DNA of 64,000 bases from Proteles cristata cristata (lineage: Eukaryota; Chordata; Mammalia; Carnivora; Hyaenidae), in contig JAESUZ010002593.1 in assembly GCA_017311185.1 (NCBI GenBank), positions 248,001 through 312,000 on the forward strand, given 5' to 3'. Shown piece by piece: positions 29,001 to 44,000 of the stretch (its first letter is position 1; each line of letters starts with the position of its first letter). Below the pieces are notes generated by a model, which saw only the letters and a list, made by a program, of their open reading frames with translations, made no database searches and was not told the DNA's origin. Position numbers and translations under genes: made by a program.

Positions 29001-32000
29001 TAAGAATCTGCCCGCTGAAGGCGAAGGGAGCAGAGGACAGAGGGCCCTTTGGTTAGAAGGTCCTTTAAGATCCATGCACGTAACATGGAAGAAAATAGAA
29101 AAAAAAATATTACATTCTAATTTTCCAAATGCTTTTAGAATGAATAACAATAATACCTCAAGTTAATGAATTCTTACATAGGCTTAAAATGCAAATTTTG
29201 TAATGTAGTCATTTAGCAAACCCTAATTTCCCAAGACGCACTGCTGCTATTCTGTTAGCTGAAAATGTACCAAAATTAGAAAACGAAGCCCTTAAAATAT
29301 TCTAACATAATGAACTCAGGACAGTCATATATTCAAAAATATGATGTCATACTTGTTTAAGAATAATTGCTTGCTTGCAGAATTTCTGTGCAATGTTTGC
29401 AACCTGCTGTATCTTGGCAGGAATAACAAAGCCAAGTGCAGACAGCTGACGAACTTCTCTGAGAAGAATCACCAGTCGATCTGAATAATGCACCTTTAAT
29501 GAGCCGTCACTAGGATCCAAATCCATAATTCGACTATTGGCCTCGATGCTACAAAATAAAATAAGTAACTTTTTCAGTTTCATGTTCTCACTACTTTGGC
29601 TGATGAAAAACAACAGTTTTTGTAACTTTTCTATAAATATAAAACTAACTCAAAGTATAAAACTGTGTATTTTAATCATAGGTTTCAAGTAATCTTTTTT
29701 TCTACATAGTATCTCACAATTCAGATCTTGGTAATAAACTGCAATACTCAAACTGTATCATCACATTAATCTTTTCACCCAAGGATTTTTTGAAGTCAGA
29801 ACAATCAATTGCTTAGCCTTCAGTTAAGACTCAAAACCAACAACACATTCAGCATAAAGAGAAAAGGTCGTGGGGCTCCTGGGTGGCTCAGTTGATTACG
29901 TGCCTAACTTTTGCTCAGGTCATGATCTTGCAGTTTATAAGTTCAAGCCCTGCATCAGGCTCTGTGCTGACAGCTCAGAGTCTGGAGCCTGTTTCAGATT
30001 CTGTGTCTCCTTCTCTATACCTCCCCCTCCCCTCACTCACTGTCTCTGCTCTCACTCTCTCTTTCAAAAATGGATAAACATTAAAAATGAGAGGGAGAGA
30101 TAAGGTCTTGATTCATCCTCTAAAGGGTACCTTAGACATTTTTTTGAGTCAGCTTATTTGGTTCTTTAATACTTTTATTGAAGGATCAATGATAAAGAAC
30201 ATAAGAATGGCAGGAGTACAGATACTCAAATGTTTCATTCCTCGGCTCTTTGTTTCTGTACCGAGGGGCTGGCCTGTGTGTTTCTTTTTTGTTTTTTGGT
30301 TTTTTTTACTTTATTTTTAAACGTTTTATTTATTTCTAGGAGAGAGAGAGAGACAGCTTGAGCAGGGGAGGGTCAGAGAGAGAGGGAGACACAGACTGAA
30401 ACAGACTCCAAGCTCCAAGCTGGCTGTCAGCACAGAGCCCGACGCGGGGCTTGAACCCACGAACCTGAGCAAAAGTCGGACGCTTAACCGTCGGACGCTT
30501 AACTGACTAAGCAACTGAGGCGCCCCCTGTGTGTTTCTTTTTAAGGCTACAGTAGCTACTTCTACATCAGTTCATTCAAGTCAGCATGGACTGTGCAAAT
30601 ACTGAGCTAAAGTGGTCAACAAGTATTTTATTTTCACAACCTCTCTTTAAGGATCAGGTTTATATAATGTTTATTCTTTCAAATAACTTCCACAATTTAG
30701 AAAACATGTAGGTCTTAGAACGAAAGCTACTGAAAAGCAAAGAACAAATCTATTCCACCCATTTAACACCACATATAATAAAGTATAATAAAAAGTAGAT
30801 ACTTTGGGGGCACCTGGGTGGCTCAGCTGATTGAACAGCTGACTGTTGGTTCCGGTTCAGGTCATGATCTCACAGTTCATGGGATCGAATCCCACGACGA
30901 GTTCTGTGCTGACACTGTGGAGCCTGCCTGGCTCCCTCGCGCTCTCCTCTCTCTCCCCCTCTCTCCTCTCTCTCCCCCCCAACCTTCCCCACTTGTGCAT
31001 GTGATCACTCTCTCAAAATAAAGTAAAAAAGTTTTTTAAAAGTAGACACTTTAAAATGGCTAAGAATAATGATTTAGCTCCAACTTTCCTAAAACATAAA
31101 TCCTGTCAGAAAATTTTAATGGCACTTTCTTTGCCTTTATTTGCAACTAACCTTCAAAATTACTTTCTATATACCAGCATATCCTGAAATATATTCTAAA
31201 ACACATTGATTCTACGGAACAGTGGTGAGTTTTGCCCAGAAAAAAAGCAGAAGTCAGAATATTTCATTGCCAAATGGAAAACACCAGGATAAACAAAGTT
31301 GAGCAGGCTTCCTTCCAAAAAGTCTCACTCCTCTGGCATGCTGTTACACACAGAGGATCTCCACCAGAACTCCAGTGATAAAAGTGTGAAAATTCCCCAA
31401 ATTTACTTGACTAAGAACTTTTTTTTCCCTAGCATCTCTCCTATTTCAGGCTCCCAGTAGGAAGGGAGAGAATTAATGGGATACGGATATAATCATCATG
31501 CCCTGGCACCTTTTGGTTCTTCAAAGAGAAGAACACAATCAAAATGCAACATAGGGGAAAGTAATTATTCATTCAGTCTGAGAAGCTACCACTTTTGACC
31601 TAATTATTCTTTGTAATAGTTTAAGGAAAATAAACAGAATTTCTTATTATGCACAAAATTTACTTCTGAGAAGTAACAGGTTTCTAAACAGTAAAACATG
31701 ACTAGTTTCTAAAAATATGCTAATACACTAAGGAAAGTTTACCTGAACAAAGAAACAATGGTTTTCCCAGATCATCCATTTTAAATACCCATTAGAATAA
31801 TCAGGTTAACCAATTAAATTAGGTCCAATCTAGCTCAATAAATGTTTATCAAACCCTTACCCTATGGTAGGCACCATGAGAATATTTCATGAAGAAATAC
31901 TCTCTAGTGCAAGGAGCTTGAAATTATGACATTTTATCATTTATAATGTGTGTGTGTCCATGTAAATAATATTAACATAAAATAGGTAGAGTAACAATTA

Positions 32001-35000
32001 TGAACATTGGTAGCAAAAAACCATGGGAAAGAACAGCCTCATTCTAAAGTCAGAATCTGTACGTCTGAGAAACAGATCCAAGAAGCCAGCCGGGGTGGCC
32101 CACTAACTCAGTCTCCAAAATCCCCAACTTTCAGGACTTAAAAGCTAGAAATCAAAAACTAACAAAACATTTTTAAGGAGCAGCAGCAAGTTTGGGGAAA
32201 GGAGAGAATAGAGATCATTAATTCCATCCTGTCACTTAGATTACTCACATGAGAAACGAGATCCTTGTGCACATTTCACTGTTTAGTTACACTTACCACA
32301 AACCAGACCTGGAATCAGACAAACCAGACTGAATATCCCTGGACCAATCGTCAAACTGTTCTTGTTCATACAGCTTAAACTGCTCTAACAGATCTTCGGC
32401 AGCTCGATGGAAAGATCGAAATCCTGACAAGTCAGATAAAAGAGCCTCTGCAATCTTGAGAGTATCATCCACCTTAAAAGGCCAAATTACAAGAATATTA
32501 GAATATATTAATACATTTTACAAAATTAGCACAAAATGAACCATGTTCTCTGATCCATGTTCAGAAATTGTCATCCCATTCAGCTATAAACAGTAAAACA
32601 GAAAATTTGCCAGTGAGTGGAAGAACATCAACCCCTACGCTGCTTCTGACTTAGACAACCTCAGACTAACAAAACACAGATGCTAATGCACACAGGGCAG
32701 AATGTGAAGGGCAAGTTAGGGGAGACTCAAGTGCAACTCCCAAGAACTCAGCAAAGTTCCTCAACATGGGAAGCAGTAATTTGCTAAGTGCTCTGGCAAA
32801 CAGCTCAAACAATAACCTCCCATCTGAATGGCAATTAGAGGAAAGAAATGCCCTTCTTCCACAACTGTACAAAAAAACCTTATAGCAATTTGGAAAGCTG
32901 ACTGATAAAACTAGGCAGAATATTCCAGAAAATAAAACATCAAAAATACAAACTTAATAGGTAGAACCCTCAACTACACTAGCCTTTAAAATACTCTATG
33001 TTCACTTGCTCTTAATCACAGACTAGAACCAATTAATAATCATATGAGTCAAATGCACAACACTGTACCATGTACAGTAAATACTGAGTACATGAGAATC
33101 GGAGATCAATTCTGGTAATCCTAAAATATTAAATAATAGCCGTTAAACCCATAAATTGCTGACACTACGTTAGCCAATGTCATAAATACCCTGACCTTTC
33201 CTTTAACTTTCTTCCAACCTAGAATGATTTACTAATAAAAACATCCTTGCAGATAGTCCTCACAACTGCCAAGATTCTACAATGATAATCTCAAAGGATT
33301 AAAACAATCCTTTGAAAATACATAAAAGATTATTTCAACCTCTTGAGTATTTCTAAGAAGTCACTTCACCTCTAACAAGTGCACCTGGCTAATAAGTGAT
33401 TTGATAATTATCTCTACATAAAAAATGAGTAGACAGACCGTTAGAACTTCCTCTGTACCCTTTTCCAGAAATCTGCACAAGTAAATTAGATGGATATGCC
33501 AAAGAAAACAGAGAATGTTTTTTAATGTTCTCACTACAGTTCTAGACTGCCTTCTACATTACTTTAGCACATTTTATAATTAGCATTGTTCAACACCTAT
33601 CAAAACTAATACCTTCAGCTCCAACTGTCGAACCCAAACTATATTGTTAACAACTTCCGACAGGTTTTTGCCAGAAAGTGGTCCAGATGCTTCACCAGGA
33701 ACTCCTCGGCATCGATTATCAAAGTCTAATCGAAAATCTGTAAAAATATAAGTCAAGTAAGTCAAATAAATGATTACATATATTCAGTAAAAGATTTCCT
33801 AAATCGTTTATATGCACCAAGTACTATATTAAAGGTTGTGGACAGAAAAATAGTAGGACTTGGTTGTTTACTCTCAGGAACCTTGAGAGAGCGAGCGAGC
33901 CAGAGCCTCTGTGTGTGCGCGCAGGGGAGGGGCAGAGCCTCTGTGTGTGCGTGCATGGGTATGTCTGTGTGTGCGCGCAGGGGAGGGGCAGAGAGAGTAG
34001 GAGAGAGAGACTTCCCAGCCGGTTCTGCACTGTCAGCACAGAGCTCAACGTGAGGCTCGATCTCATGAACCATGAGGTCATGACCTGAGCTGAAATTAAG
34101 AGTTGGTGCCTCACCAACTGGGCCACCCAGGCACCCTAGATACCACACTTTATATTCACTTAAACTACATACAATTATTTTATAAAGGAGATTCCATGCC
34201 CAGCATGGGGCTTGATCTCAGCAACCCTAAGATGGAGAGTTGGTTGCTCTGCAGCTGAGCCATCCAGGCGCCCCTGATGAGGAAGATTTTAATACAGCTG
34301 TTTGTAAACTATAATAGGGTTGTTGACATATTACTTTATTATTACAATGCAACTTAATGCAGAATAATGAAAAATAGAAGTTTTTACATATATTGAGGAC
34401 TCTAAAAATAGTAGGACTTAGTCGTTTACTCTCATGAACCTTATCATGCATCAAATGAGACAGAGAAAGAAAATAACTAGAAAATTTTAAAAATCTGTAA
34501 TTTAGGGCACCTGGGTGGCTCAGCTGGTTGAGAATCCAAATTCAGCTCAGGTCAAGGTCTCATGGGTCATGAGTTCGAGCCCGACATGGGGCTCTGTGCT
34601 GACAGCTCAAAGCCTGCCTCAGATCCTCTGTCTCCCTCTCTCTCTTCCCCTCCCCAACTCACACTCTCTCTAAAATATACATTTTAAAAAATATATAATA
34701 AAAATCTGAAACCTGTAACAAAAAGTCAATTAACCTTCCACCTATATTGTTATAAAATACAGTCTTAATCCTAAATGATATACAAGAAAAAGTAACCTAC
34801 AAAAATATATTCTCAGGCAAACACTATAACCTCTGATAAACTTTTACCTTTTGTTGAGTCCACAAGTCTTGCCAGTAAAGTCTCCCTTTCTAACATCAAT
34901 TCTTTACTTATAGTTGGACGCTTCACCAACTCTTTGTATTTCAGAAATGCCTGAAGAAGCTAACATAAAATAAAATAAGTGTATGTTCATCCTAAGTTGA

Positions 35001-38000
35001 TCAACTTGGTAAACACATAAGTATCTCCTAAAATAGCTTAAGGGAAATATTTCAACATATTACCTGCTGTGGACTGTCCTGAATTTCTGAAATATAATTT
35101 TTCAATTTTCCTGCTATTTTTTGCTCCGCAGGTGCAATAATTTTTTCGTATTGAGACACTGCAGCTTTCCACAAAGGCTACACAAATTAACAATGAGACT
35201 TTAGTATATAAATATCTGCTTTGAGAAGGATGACACAAACAGGAAATTATATAGACAAAACAGATAGAATTCAACCTCAGTATATGGATTATACTGCACA
35301 GGATTCAGGCCGGTAAAGGGTTCAAACACTCGAGTCAGGCATATGATTTTCTCTTCACTGGCAGGTAAAAAATAAAGAAGCTTCTCATGAATTGTTCTAA
35401 CAGCCAAGACCTAAGACATAAAATATTAAAACAAATTTATTTAAATTGATGTAAAGTCTAAACATATTGGGCAAGAATTTCTTTAAACTAGGTTCATCGA
35501 AATGAGCAGTAAAAGTATAATCTTGAGATATTCCTCAGTAATAAAAGTGGTGCTCAAAGAGCTATCATTACACCACAATCCATGTGCTCAAACCTAGTGA
35601 AAACAGATAAAATCTAAGTATTTTTAAACATGTTCAAAGTTCATTTCAGCAACGTTTTTATAATTTAAAAAATAATAAAATAAAATGTCCACCACCACCA
35701 ATTAAAAATTTAAGTAAAAACTTTATAACCTTTTATTTAAGTTGGATAAAGGAGTAAAAAGTACCAATTTATTTTCCTTTTCCTAAAAACAAAAACACCA
35801 AGTGAACAACCCTGTCTACTGAGAAGGCTTAAAAGCTCCAGCAATCCCCCAACCAGTAACTGTTGCTAGACACCACTTTCCACCAAAAAGCAGCAGGCCC
35901 TGTGGAGGAATGACCAATTCCAGGAATGAGGCAGAAGACTGTCCAAGGCAGGCCGACGCACTTGGGGGCTGAAAGTAAGGGAGTCATCAAGGAGATACGC
36001 GGTTCCTGTCAAAATGACCAAGGAGCCAACATAAATGGGCACTTAGGGCCCAGACATGGGGCTGTTTGAGGACAGTAACTACAACAGACTGAAACTCAAA
36101 GTGCAACAATGCATGGCTTCTTAACAGCACTAGCATTTTCTCTATGTATACAGAGCTCACCATGACACTAACTTATTACCCACTGTTCTACACACCGAGA
36201 GGGGCTCCTGGGTGGCTCAGTTGGTTCAGCATCCGACTCGTGATTTTGGCTCAGGTCATGATGCCAGGGTGTGGGATTAAGCCCCACATCAGGATCTGCA
36301 CTGACAGCACAGAGCCTGCCTGGGATTCTCTCTCTCCCCCTCTCTCTCCGTCCTTCACCCACCACGCTGTAAGCAGGCAGGTGGGAACCAGCACTCAGCT
36401 GGCACCCCTGGCACTGGATCACATGACCACCATAAATTATCTCCCAAGAACCAATTCTTATTCTCTTCCAAAGGAGTAAATGACTTCAATGGGAGGTGTA
36501 ATGCTTACTGGTGATAAAACACGCTCGCAAACGAGCGAGGACTACGTCACACTTAACGTCAGAGATCCAAACAAACAGATACCTCTTCCAGCCGTTTGCC
36601 CAGTCTGTCGAGGGTTTCAGGGAAATATTTCTCCCCTTTCCATGGGTGCGGAACATAGCGCTGCCACACCTGACCCGTGAGGTGGTTACAGGCGATCACC
36701 CACTGTTCACAAATGGAAATACCCGCTCTGAGATGCTCTTTCACAAGATAGTGAGGATCTTCCCACAGATTCAAAGTTCCCAACTTTTTCTGAACAAATC
36801 TTCCAAATGAACCACCTAATAAAACAGAAAGCAAATTTTTAATGGAAATGTCTTTTTATCTAATAATTATAGAATACTTGCTTATGACAAAACTTAAAAT
36901 ACTACAAATTAGCAAACTAAGGATCTACAAAATGCCACGTGCACATCCTTAGATTGTCAAAAACAAATATTTTTCAAGACACACATGCACACACACATTT
37001 GTGTTTTTGCACCTTTCAATATACCATGTGCACCTTTCAAGTGCAGAAATACATCTCATTTCAGGGTGCCTGGGTGGCTCAGTCAGTTAAGTGTCCGACT
37101 TCAGCTCAGGTCATGATCTCACAGTCATGGGTTCGAGCCCCGTATCAGGCTCTGTGCTGATAGTTCAGAGCCTGTAGCCTGCTTCAGATTCTGTGTCTCC
37201 CTCTCCCTCTGTCCCTCCCCCAGTCATGCTCACTCTTTCTCAAAAATAAATAAATATTTAAAAATGTTAAAAAAATACATATCATTTTTTCAAAAAGTTG
37301 CAGGGCCTGCTGTGTGGATGTAGCATCATACAACCAATTCTCAAATGCTGTTTGTTTCTACTCCTACATTACAAATGATGCTGCAATAAATGTCCTTGGA
37401 CATATACCTCTACGTATCTGTCTAATATTTCCTGAAGATAACAATGAGATGGCATTCTCTAGGTCAAAGAGTATATGCATCTTGGGGCGCCTGGGTGGCT
37501 TAGTCGGTTAAGCGTCCGACTTTCGGCTCAGGTCATGATCTCACGGTTCGTGGGTTCGAGCCCCGCGTCGGGCTCTGTGCTGACTGCCGGCTCAGAGCCT
37601 GGAGCCTATTTCAGAGTCTGTATCTCCCTCTCTCTCTGACCCTCCCCTGCTCACGCTCTCTCTCTCTCTCTCTCTCCTAGAAATAAGTAAAAATATTAAA
37701 AAAAAAAGAGTATATGCATCTTAAATACCGACAAACCAATATATTTTTTTAAAAGTTTTAATGTTTTATTTATTTCTGAGAGAGCGAGCATGAGCAGGGG
37801 AGGGTCAGAGAGAGAGAGAGGGAGACACAATCCAAAACAGGCTCCAGGCTCTGAGCTAGCTCAGCACAGAGCCCAATGCGGCTTGAACTCACAAACTGTG
37901 AGATCATGACCTGAGCCGAAGCCAGACATTTATCCAACTGAGCCACCCAGGCACCCCAAACCAATACATTTTAAAGACTTTTGAGATCATTACAAAATAA

Positions 38001-41000
38001 AGCTTAAATGAATACATATATAGTGACTTAAAAAATCTATATAAATTTACTTGTATTAATGGTTAAAGGGCTTGACACACATTTAAATTAACCAACTATA
38101 TACAAATTTCTATTTAAATAATCCTTATGATTTGCTCTAAAAGTTACCCTAAGCAACAATTATTACATTAAGGAGCATTTTCAATAGGTACTTAAAAGAA
38201 AACCTAGAAGACAAAACGAGACAGGCTTCCAAAGTCCCACAAGTGTACTTCTTTACCAGTACAGTACCTATGACGTCTAAGAGATGTAACATTCGTGACT
38301 CAGGGAAGTGATCATGCTCTGTCTGTCTCCACACGTCGTCTACAACATCCCGGGTGGCCTCCACCAAGTCCACCACTTCTAGTAAGGATAGACTGTCCAA
38401 GTTATAAAAGTCCTAAAACCAAAAGGAATTCTTTTTTAAATGTAATGATAACTGTACCTTAATCAATACAGTCACCATGTTCCCAGACTTTTCAACTGAG
38501 ACAATTCTAACATCTGTCACATCATTTTTGCCTCCTTTACTGGATGACAGGTTCCTTCTTTATGCAAATACCCTAAGAGTTCCCTCACAAACATAAATGT
38601 CATCAAAGCCAGGAGAAAAATTAAGAATTACTAAATAGTCTCTTCATTTACTTTTGCTCTTGGCCTCATTTTCTTTAGGTTTGGGTTCATTTCTTCTAGT
38701 CACTCAAAGGCAGTGGCCTCACGCCACATGGATGCGACCCACTGCAGTTCATATGTGTAGTCACTCGGTCACTGTGCGGTGTGCTACCAGTAGTACAGAC
38801 ATAGCTCAAGCTTTGGTAATTTACATTCCATCATTATCACAAAACAAGTTTAAAACCATTTCAAAAACCTCATTAAAATGATATTATAGAAACAATACTG
38901 GGAACAAATAGGAAATTACTTGTCATTTAATTTAGGAAAAAAAGACTTTTTTGTAACCATATTTAAAATGGTCACTTACTTAACTTCTGTGAATATTTCA
39001 AAGAATAATCAATCAAGTATAAAACTAAGACTTTTCATATTTCAAATTACTTTAAAACTCTAATTGGAACAAACTGAACATTCTTTCAAAAGAACATACT
39101 ATCTCCAAATAAATGTCTGTTAGTGTTTTAGGCTTTGCTTTTCCCTATCTACCTATAGAAAATTATGTTTTTGAGGAAAATATTTACTAGAGATTACAAT
39201 CTAAATTCCTTAAAAGTTTTAGCTCCTAAACTGTATCCCTGTTAAATGTACACCCTAAAGAAACCTTGCTACACATGAAGGATGCATTTTGTTTATAACC
39301 ATTAACATCTGTAAAACGGAGGTAACGCTGGTGAAACTGAGCACTCAAGCACTTTCACCCAAAGCCTGGTACATAACTCTGCAGGAATCACGTACTCTCG
39401 CAATCATTTCAAACAGTTCTTTAAAATAACCGGCTCTCTCTCTGCTAATCTGTTTATTTCCACGATGAGCTTGCTCCACCCAAAACTGGAACTCATCACT
39501 TGGTGTAAGAATACCTAAAAAGGTGAAAAAGAAAAAAAAGAACTATCAATTGAAAATGAAAAGCCAGAAAATGATCTGGTTCATCTGCTGATTACGTATA
39601 TGTCCGGTACTCCTGAAGATGTACATAAAACAAGTTTTAAGATTTCTGTCAACAGAAAGTTCTTTCCTAAATCCACTAACAATTATAGTATTAAATTTAT
39701 GCTTCGCAAGTGTGATGCTCAGTCTGTTTCCCCTATGTTTGTAAACCATCCACATCCACGCTGTCAGTCTGCATCCTATACTTGCAAACTCGCTTCTCCA
39801 GCATAAGGTTTTCCCAAGCCTAAATCCAATACCATTAATGTCAGTGAATACTACCCAAATTAGAAATGATTACAATTTAATCAATAAACACTTGCAATTT
39901 AATGTCAAAATACAAGGAAATAAAAATAATTTACTTTTCAATTTGCTTTCGTACTTCCCAATGAACTGGTCAATTTCTAGTTGCTTAATCACACACTGCA
40001 AATATGTGTGCTATTTTTTCTAGGTCTATGGGATTCAAAAAGCATCTAATTTACTGCTCAAGCCAAGTATAAAACTGTATCCAATACTGTAAAATAATGA
40101 TTTGTGTTTATCATTCATTTCATGTGAATTGTTCATATAAATAATATTATCTATAGCTATAATAAGATTATAATTAGCTTCACATAAAATACGTTACAAA
40201 ATAAAAGTTAATTATCTTTGCAAAGTAGACAATTAGGGTCAATCCTATTCATGGATGCTGGATTTATGAATTCAACTATTCCTAACATTTATTTGTAATC
40301 TGAAATCAATGCCTGCAGTGTTTTCATCACCATTCACAGACATGCACAGAGCGACAAAAAATTCAAGCCGCCCCACATACTCGTTCCCAACTGAGGCCCA
40401 ACAGAGACCCTGCCTGCTAGTTTCCCATTTCCTCCTGTAAACAATTACCCTTTCTGCAACCTATTCAGCTGCAGGTTTTTCTCATTTTGGGCATCTTTTT
40501 ATTGGTGATTCCTCTGTTTAAAACAGCCCCCAGGCACAGGACCAAAGCCCTGCCTAGTGTTACCAAGGCCAAGAACACTGTGATGTGACTTCCTGAGCAA
40601 ATACTTGTGTTAGAGATGCTTCATTCATGCATGAGTTACAGTGCTGTTGGCTGTGAACTCTATGGTAAATAATCACCAATCTATATTAAATACAGTGACT
40701 TTCAGCAGAAAACACATAAAATATGGTTATATGTTGAGCAGCTGATAAAAATCTTACGACCGAAGGCTCACAGGAACCTTCCCTTGTTCTCCCCTGAGGA
40801 GCCAGGCTCAGTACGCAGTGACTCAGTATCCGCAGGGACTTTACAGAACAGAACCACTGCAGATTATGAGAAGCAACTAGACTTTCTACTTCCATGAGTT
40901 GCACATTGTTAAAGATTACACTTTCCTCTTCTCAAAATCCATGTAAATCTATTCATTTAAAGGAACCTCAGGCTCAAAGAAGATTCAAAAGTATGGAAGT

Positions 41001-44000
41001 CTGTGAAAAAAATGTACTAATTCACTAGCATACTAATAAGACAGCTATTTTGACTTTCTGTGATTAAGTTATGGTTCTATATATACCTCGTGTGTCATCT
41101 TCCTTAAATTTCAGCTTTGATAAGTTAGTGTCTGATCTTCGTAGAACTACACCCAACCCAGCTTCTAGTTCACTCAAAAGATTCTGAAGTTTGGGATCAA
41201 AGTCTCTGCTCCATTCCTGATCCTAAATAAAAACAGACAAGAGCAAACATTGACCAAAAGTTCTCCAATCAAACTGGTCCCCTTAAAATCCTATTTAGAG
41301 AAATAAGTCCAAATACACCAGTGTCACTCAAAGCCTGACTACCTCCATCTCACAAGGAATAAAAAACAGTCCTTTCAACGGTTCAAACTTGATAATTTTC
41401 TGTATAGCAACGTAAGAGCTGTGTGGATTAGATGTATTTCTTTCTCCCATTCCTCTATTTATCAACAAAGCTGACTTTAAATTTTTTTCTAATTTTTAGA
41501 AGACGTTTTTAAAAACCAAAATACTAATGATATTAACAGTGAATAATAATATTTATCTCTGTGTTTATAAAGACATTTATACAAATTCTTAGGTGTAAAA
41601 AAGTGACTGTACAGCTACTTTAATTTACTTACCTTTAACAACATTGGTGCAAATACTTGCCGTACAGCTTGGTAAAGAGAATTTATGGGAGATTCCAACA
41701 TAGATGAAACTAGAATGTTACTATGTAGATTCTGATCAGTAATTACTTCAGGTCGCAGCTTGAAAAACACCAGCACTTTATCTTTTGTGTCAGCAAAATC
41801 AATCTAGGTGATAAACAAATTATTGTTTTTAATGTTTTATTTATTTGTTTTAAGACAGAGAGACAGAGCACGAGCAGGGGAGGGGCAGAGAGAGGGAGAC
41901 AGAATCTGAAGCAGGCTCCAGGCTCTGAGCTGTCAGCAAAGAGCCTGATGCAGGGCTTGAACTCATGAACTGTGAGATCATGACCTGAGCCAAAGTTGGA
42001 TGCTTAACCAACTGAGCCACCCAGAAGCCCTTGAGCAAATGACTTTTAATGTTATCTTCATAAAAGTTAGTATTTGAAAGAAAGGTTCCCCTAAAACGTT
42101 CCCTAAAACGTTCTATCACTAATTTTGACCCCTTGGGGAAAAACAGTTAAAATAATTACAGTATATTAAAACCAATCTATCTCTGCTCCTTAAGAGTATC
42201 TGGGTTTTGGGGTGCCTGGATGGCTCAGTTTCCCTCTCCCACTTCCCCTCCCCTGCTCATGCTCTGCCTCTCTCAAAAATAAAGAAATGTTAAAATTTTT
42301 TTTTAAAAAAAGAGTATCTGGGTTTTAAAATGTATCCCCAATCCCACGTTTTTGTATCATAAAGCTACAATGACAAGTGGTTCATAAACAGAAATCACCA
42401 GACAAATATTGTGGCCATAAACCGCCAACTACTCCACTCCAACCAGAGTCAGTACTAGCAAAGTGGCATGCCCCAGCTTCAACCTGATGAGCCATAGTCT
42501 CCACTCTATTCCAAAAGTCTATACCAAAGATGTTAATTATACTCTTACCTGAAACTAACATTTTTAAAAAGTGCTTTTTAAGTCTTCAACTCAAAGCTAC
42601 CAACCAAAAGGAAATTGTCTATCTCCTAGATTCAAACTTTTTATTAAAGTTATACAAGTAGATTATTTAAAGTTGGAACTGGATGAGCTAAATTGCAATT
42701 CACTAAAGCAACCATGTTTAAACTAAGTCAGTCCCTAATAATTAGTTCATGAGCTGAAAAGTATATTACCCAAAAGAAGTTTTTGCATTATATACACATT
42801 TTCACATCTGCTATCATTTCTTTTTCCAGGAAGAGAAGTATATGCATTCAAAACCTTTCAGGGGTGCCTGGGTGGCTCAGTCCGTTAAACGTCCGACTTC
42901 AGCTCAGGTCATGATCTCATGGTTTGTGTTTTCGAGCCCCGCGTCGGACTCTGTGCTGACAGCTCAGAGCCTGGAGCCTGCTTCAGATTCTGTATCTTCC
43001 TCTCTCTCTGACCCTCCCCGGCTCTTGCGCGCTCAGTCTCTCGCTATCTCTATCTCTCAGAAGTAAATAAAACATTAAAAAATATTTTTAATAAATAAGC
43101 TTTCAAACAAGTTCACTGCTATGCATGAAAACACCTTCTAGATGAGTGATATTTCATGGCACTTTCCTCGTAATCACTGTATTTTTTAGGCACTAGGAGG
43201 AAACTGGAATTTACTTGGGCTTGCTGTATTTCTCAAACTCCCATCTGCACATATTAAAATTCTATTGCTGGGCCACCTGGATGGATGGCTCAGGGGGTTA
43301 AATGTCTGACTTCGGCTCAGGTCATGATCTCAATGTTCATGAGTTCAAGCCCCAGGTCAGGCCCTGTGCTGTCAGTTCAGAGCCTAGAGCCTGGTTTAGA
43401 GTCTGTGTCTCCCTCTCTCTCTGCCCCTCCCTTGCTCTTTCTCTCTCAAAAATAAACATTAAAAATTTTTTAAAACACAAAATAAAATTCTATTGCTAGC
43501 ATGATCATTCCAATTATATGCAGGTGAGAATAACAAGCTGCAGATACGTAGATTTGAAAAATTCACTCATTAGTCATCAAATACTGCATTCCCTTGTGCT
43601 TTCTCCCCCCACCAATCTGAAGAAAGCTTAAAAAATACACATTTTATCACCATACTTGAAAACAGTAACCACAGTCATCAGCCAAGGCTCCCCTGCATCA
43701 GCCAGGATGAGGAGTTTCCTCCAAAGGGCAGTCAGAGCTGAAGGGATCCGTTGGCTACAGCTCGTCATCGTTCCCTAAAACAGGGAGACAAAACCAGCCC
43801 TCCCAGCTGCCTCGCCCGCCAGTCTCCCTACTGGTGGCAACTACTATTTCCCCTTATCTGACTAAATTTTGATAGCTATTAATTCCGAGTACAAAGCTGT
43901 TCTTTTCTCAGGTTGCAAAATAACTTCTGCCGGAATCCAGGAGGGATCAGCCTGCCACAACCCAATGCCTGAGTCTGTACAGCCCACAAGCTAAAGTAGG

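Larger units (their letters stand above)
33846..34442. repeat. 39-bp direct repeat pair
   Basis: 33846-33884 and 34404-34442 match at 36 of 39 positions (start AAAAATAGTAGGACTT, end GAACCTT). The copies lie at the two sides of a stretch holding two SINEs in intron 9. Not part of either SINE. Confidence 0.85.

Noticed and set aside
33896..33990. Tandem GTGTGTGCGCGCAGGGG units as an independent minisatellite
   Set aside because: They lie within an old reverse CAN SINE and look like local duplications of its own sequence.
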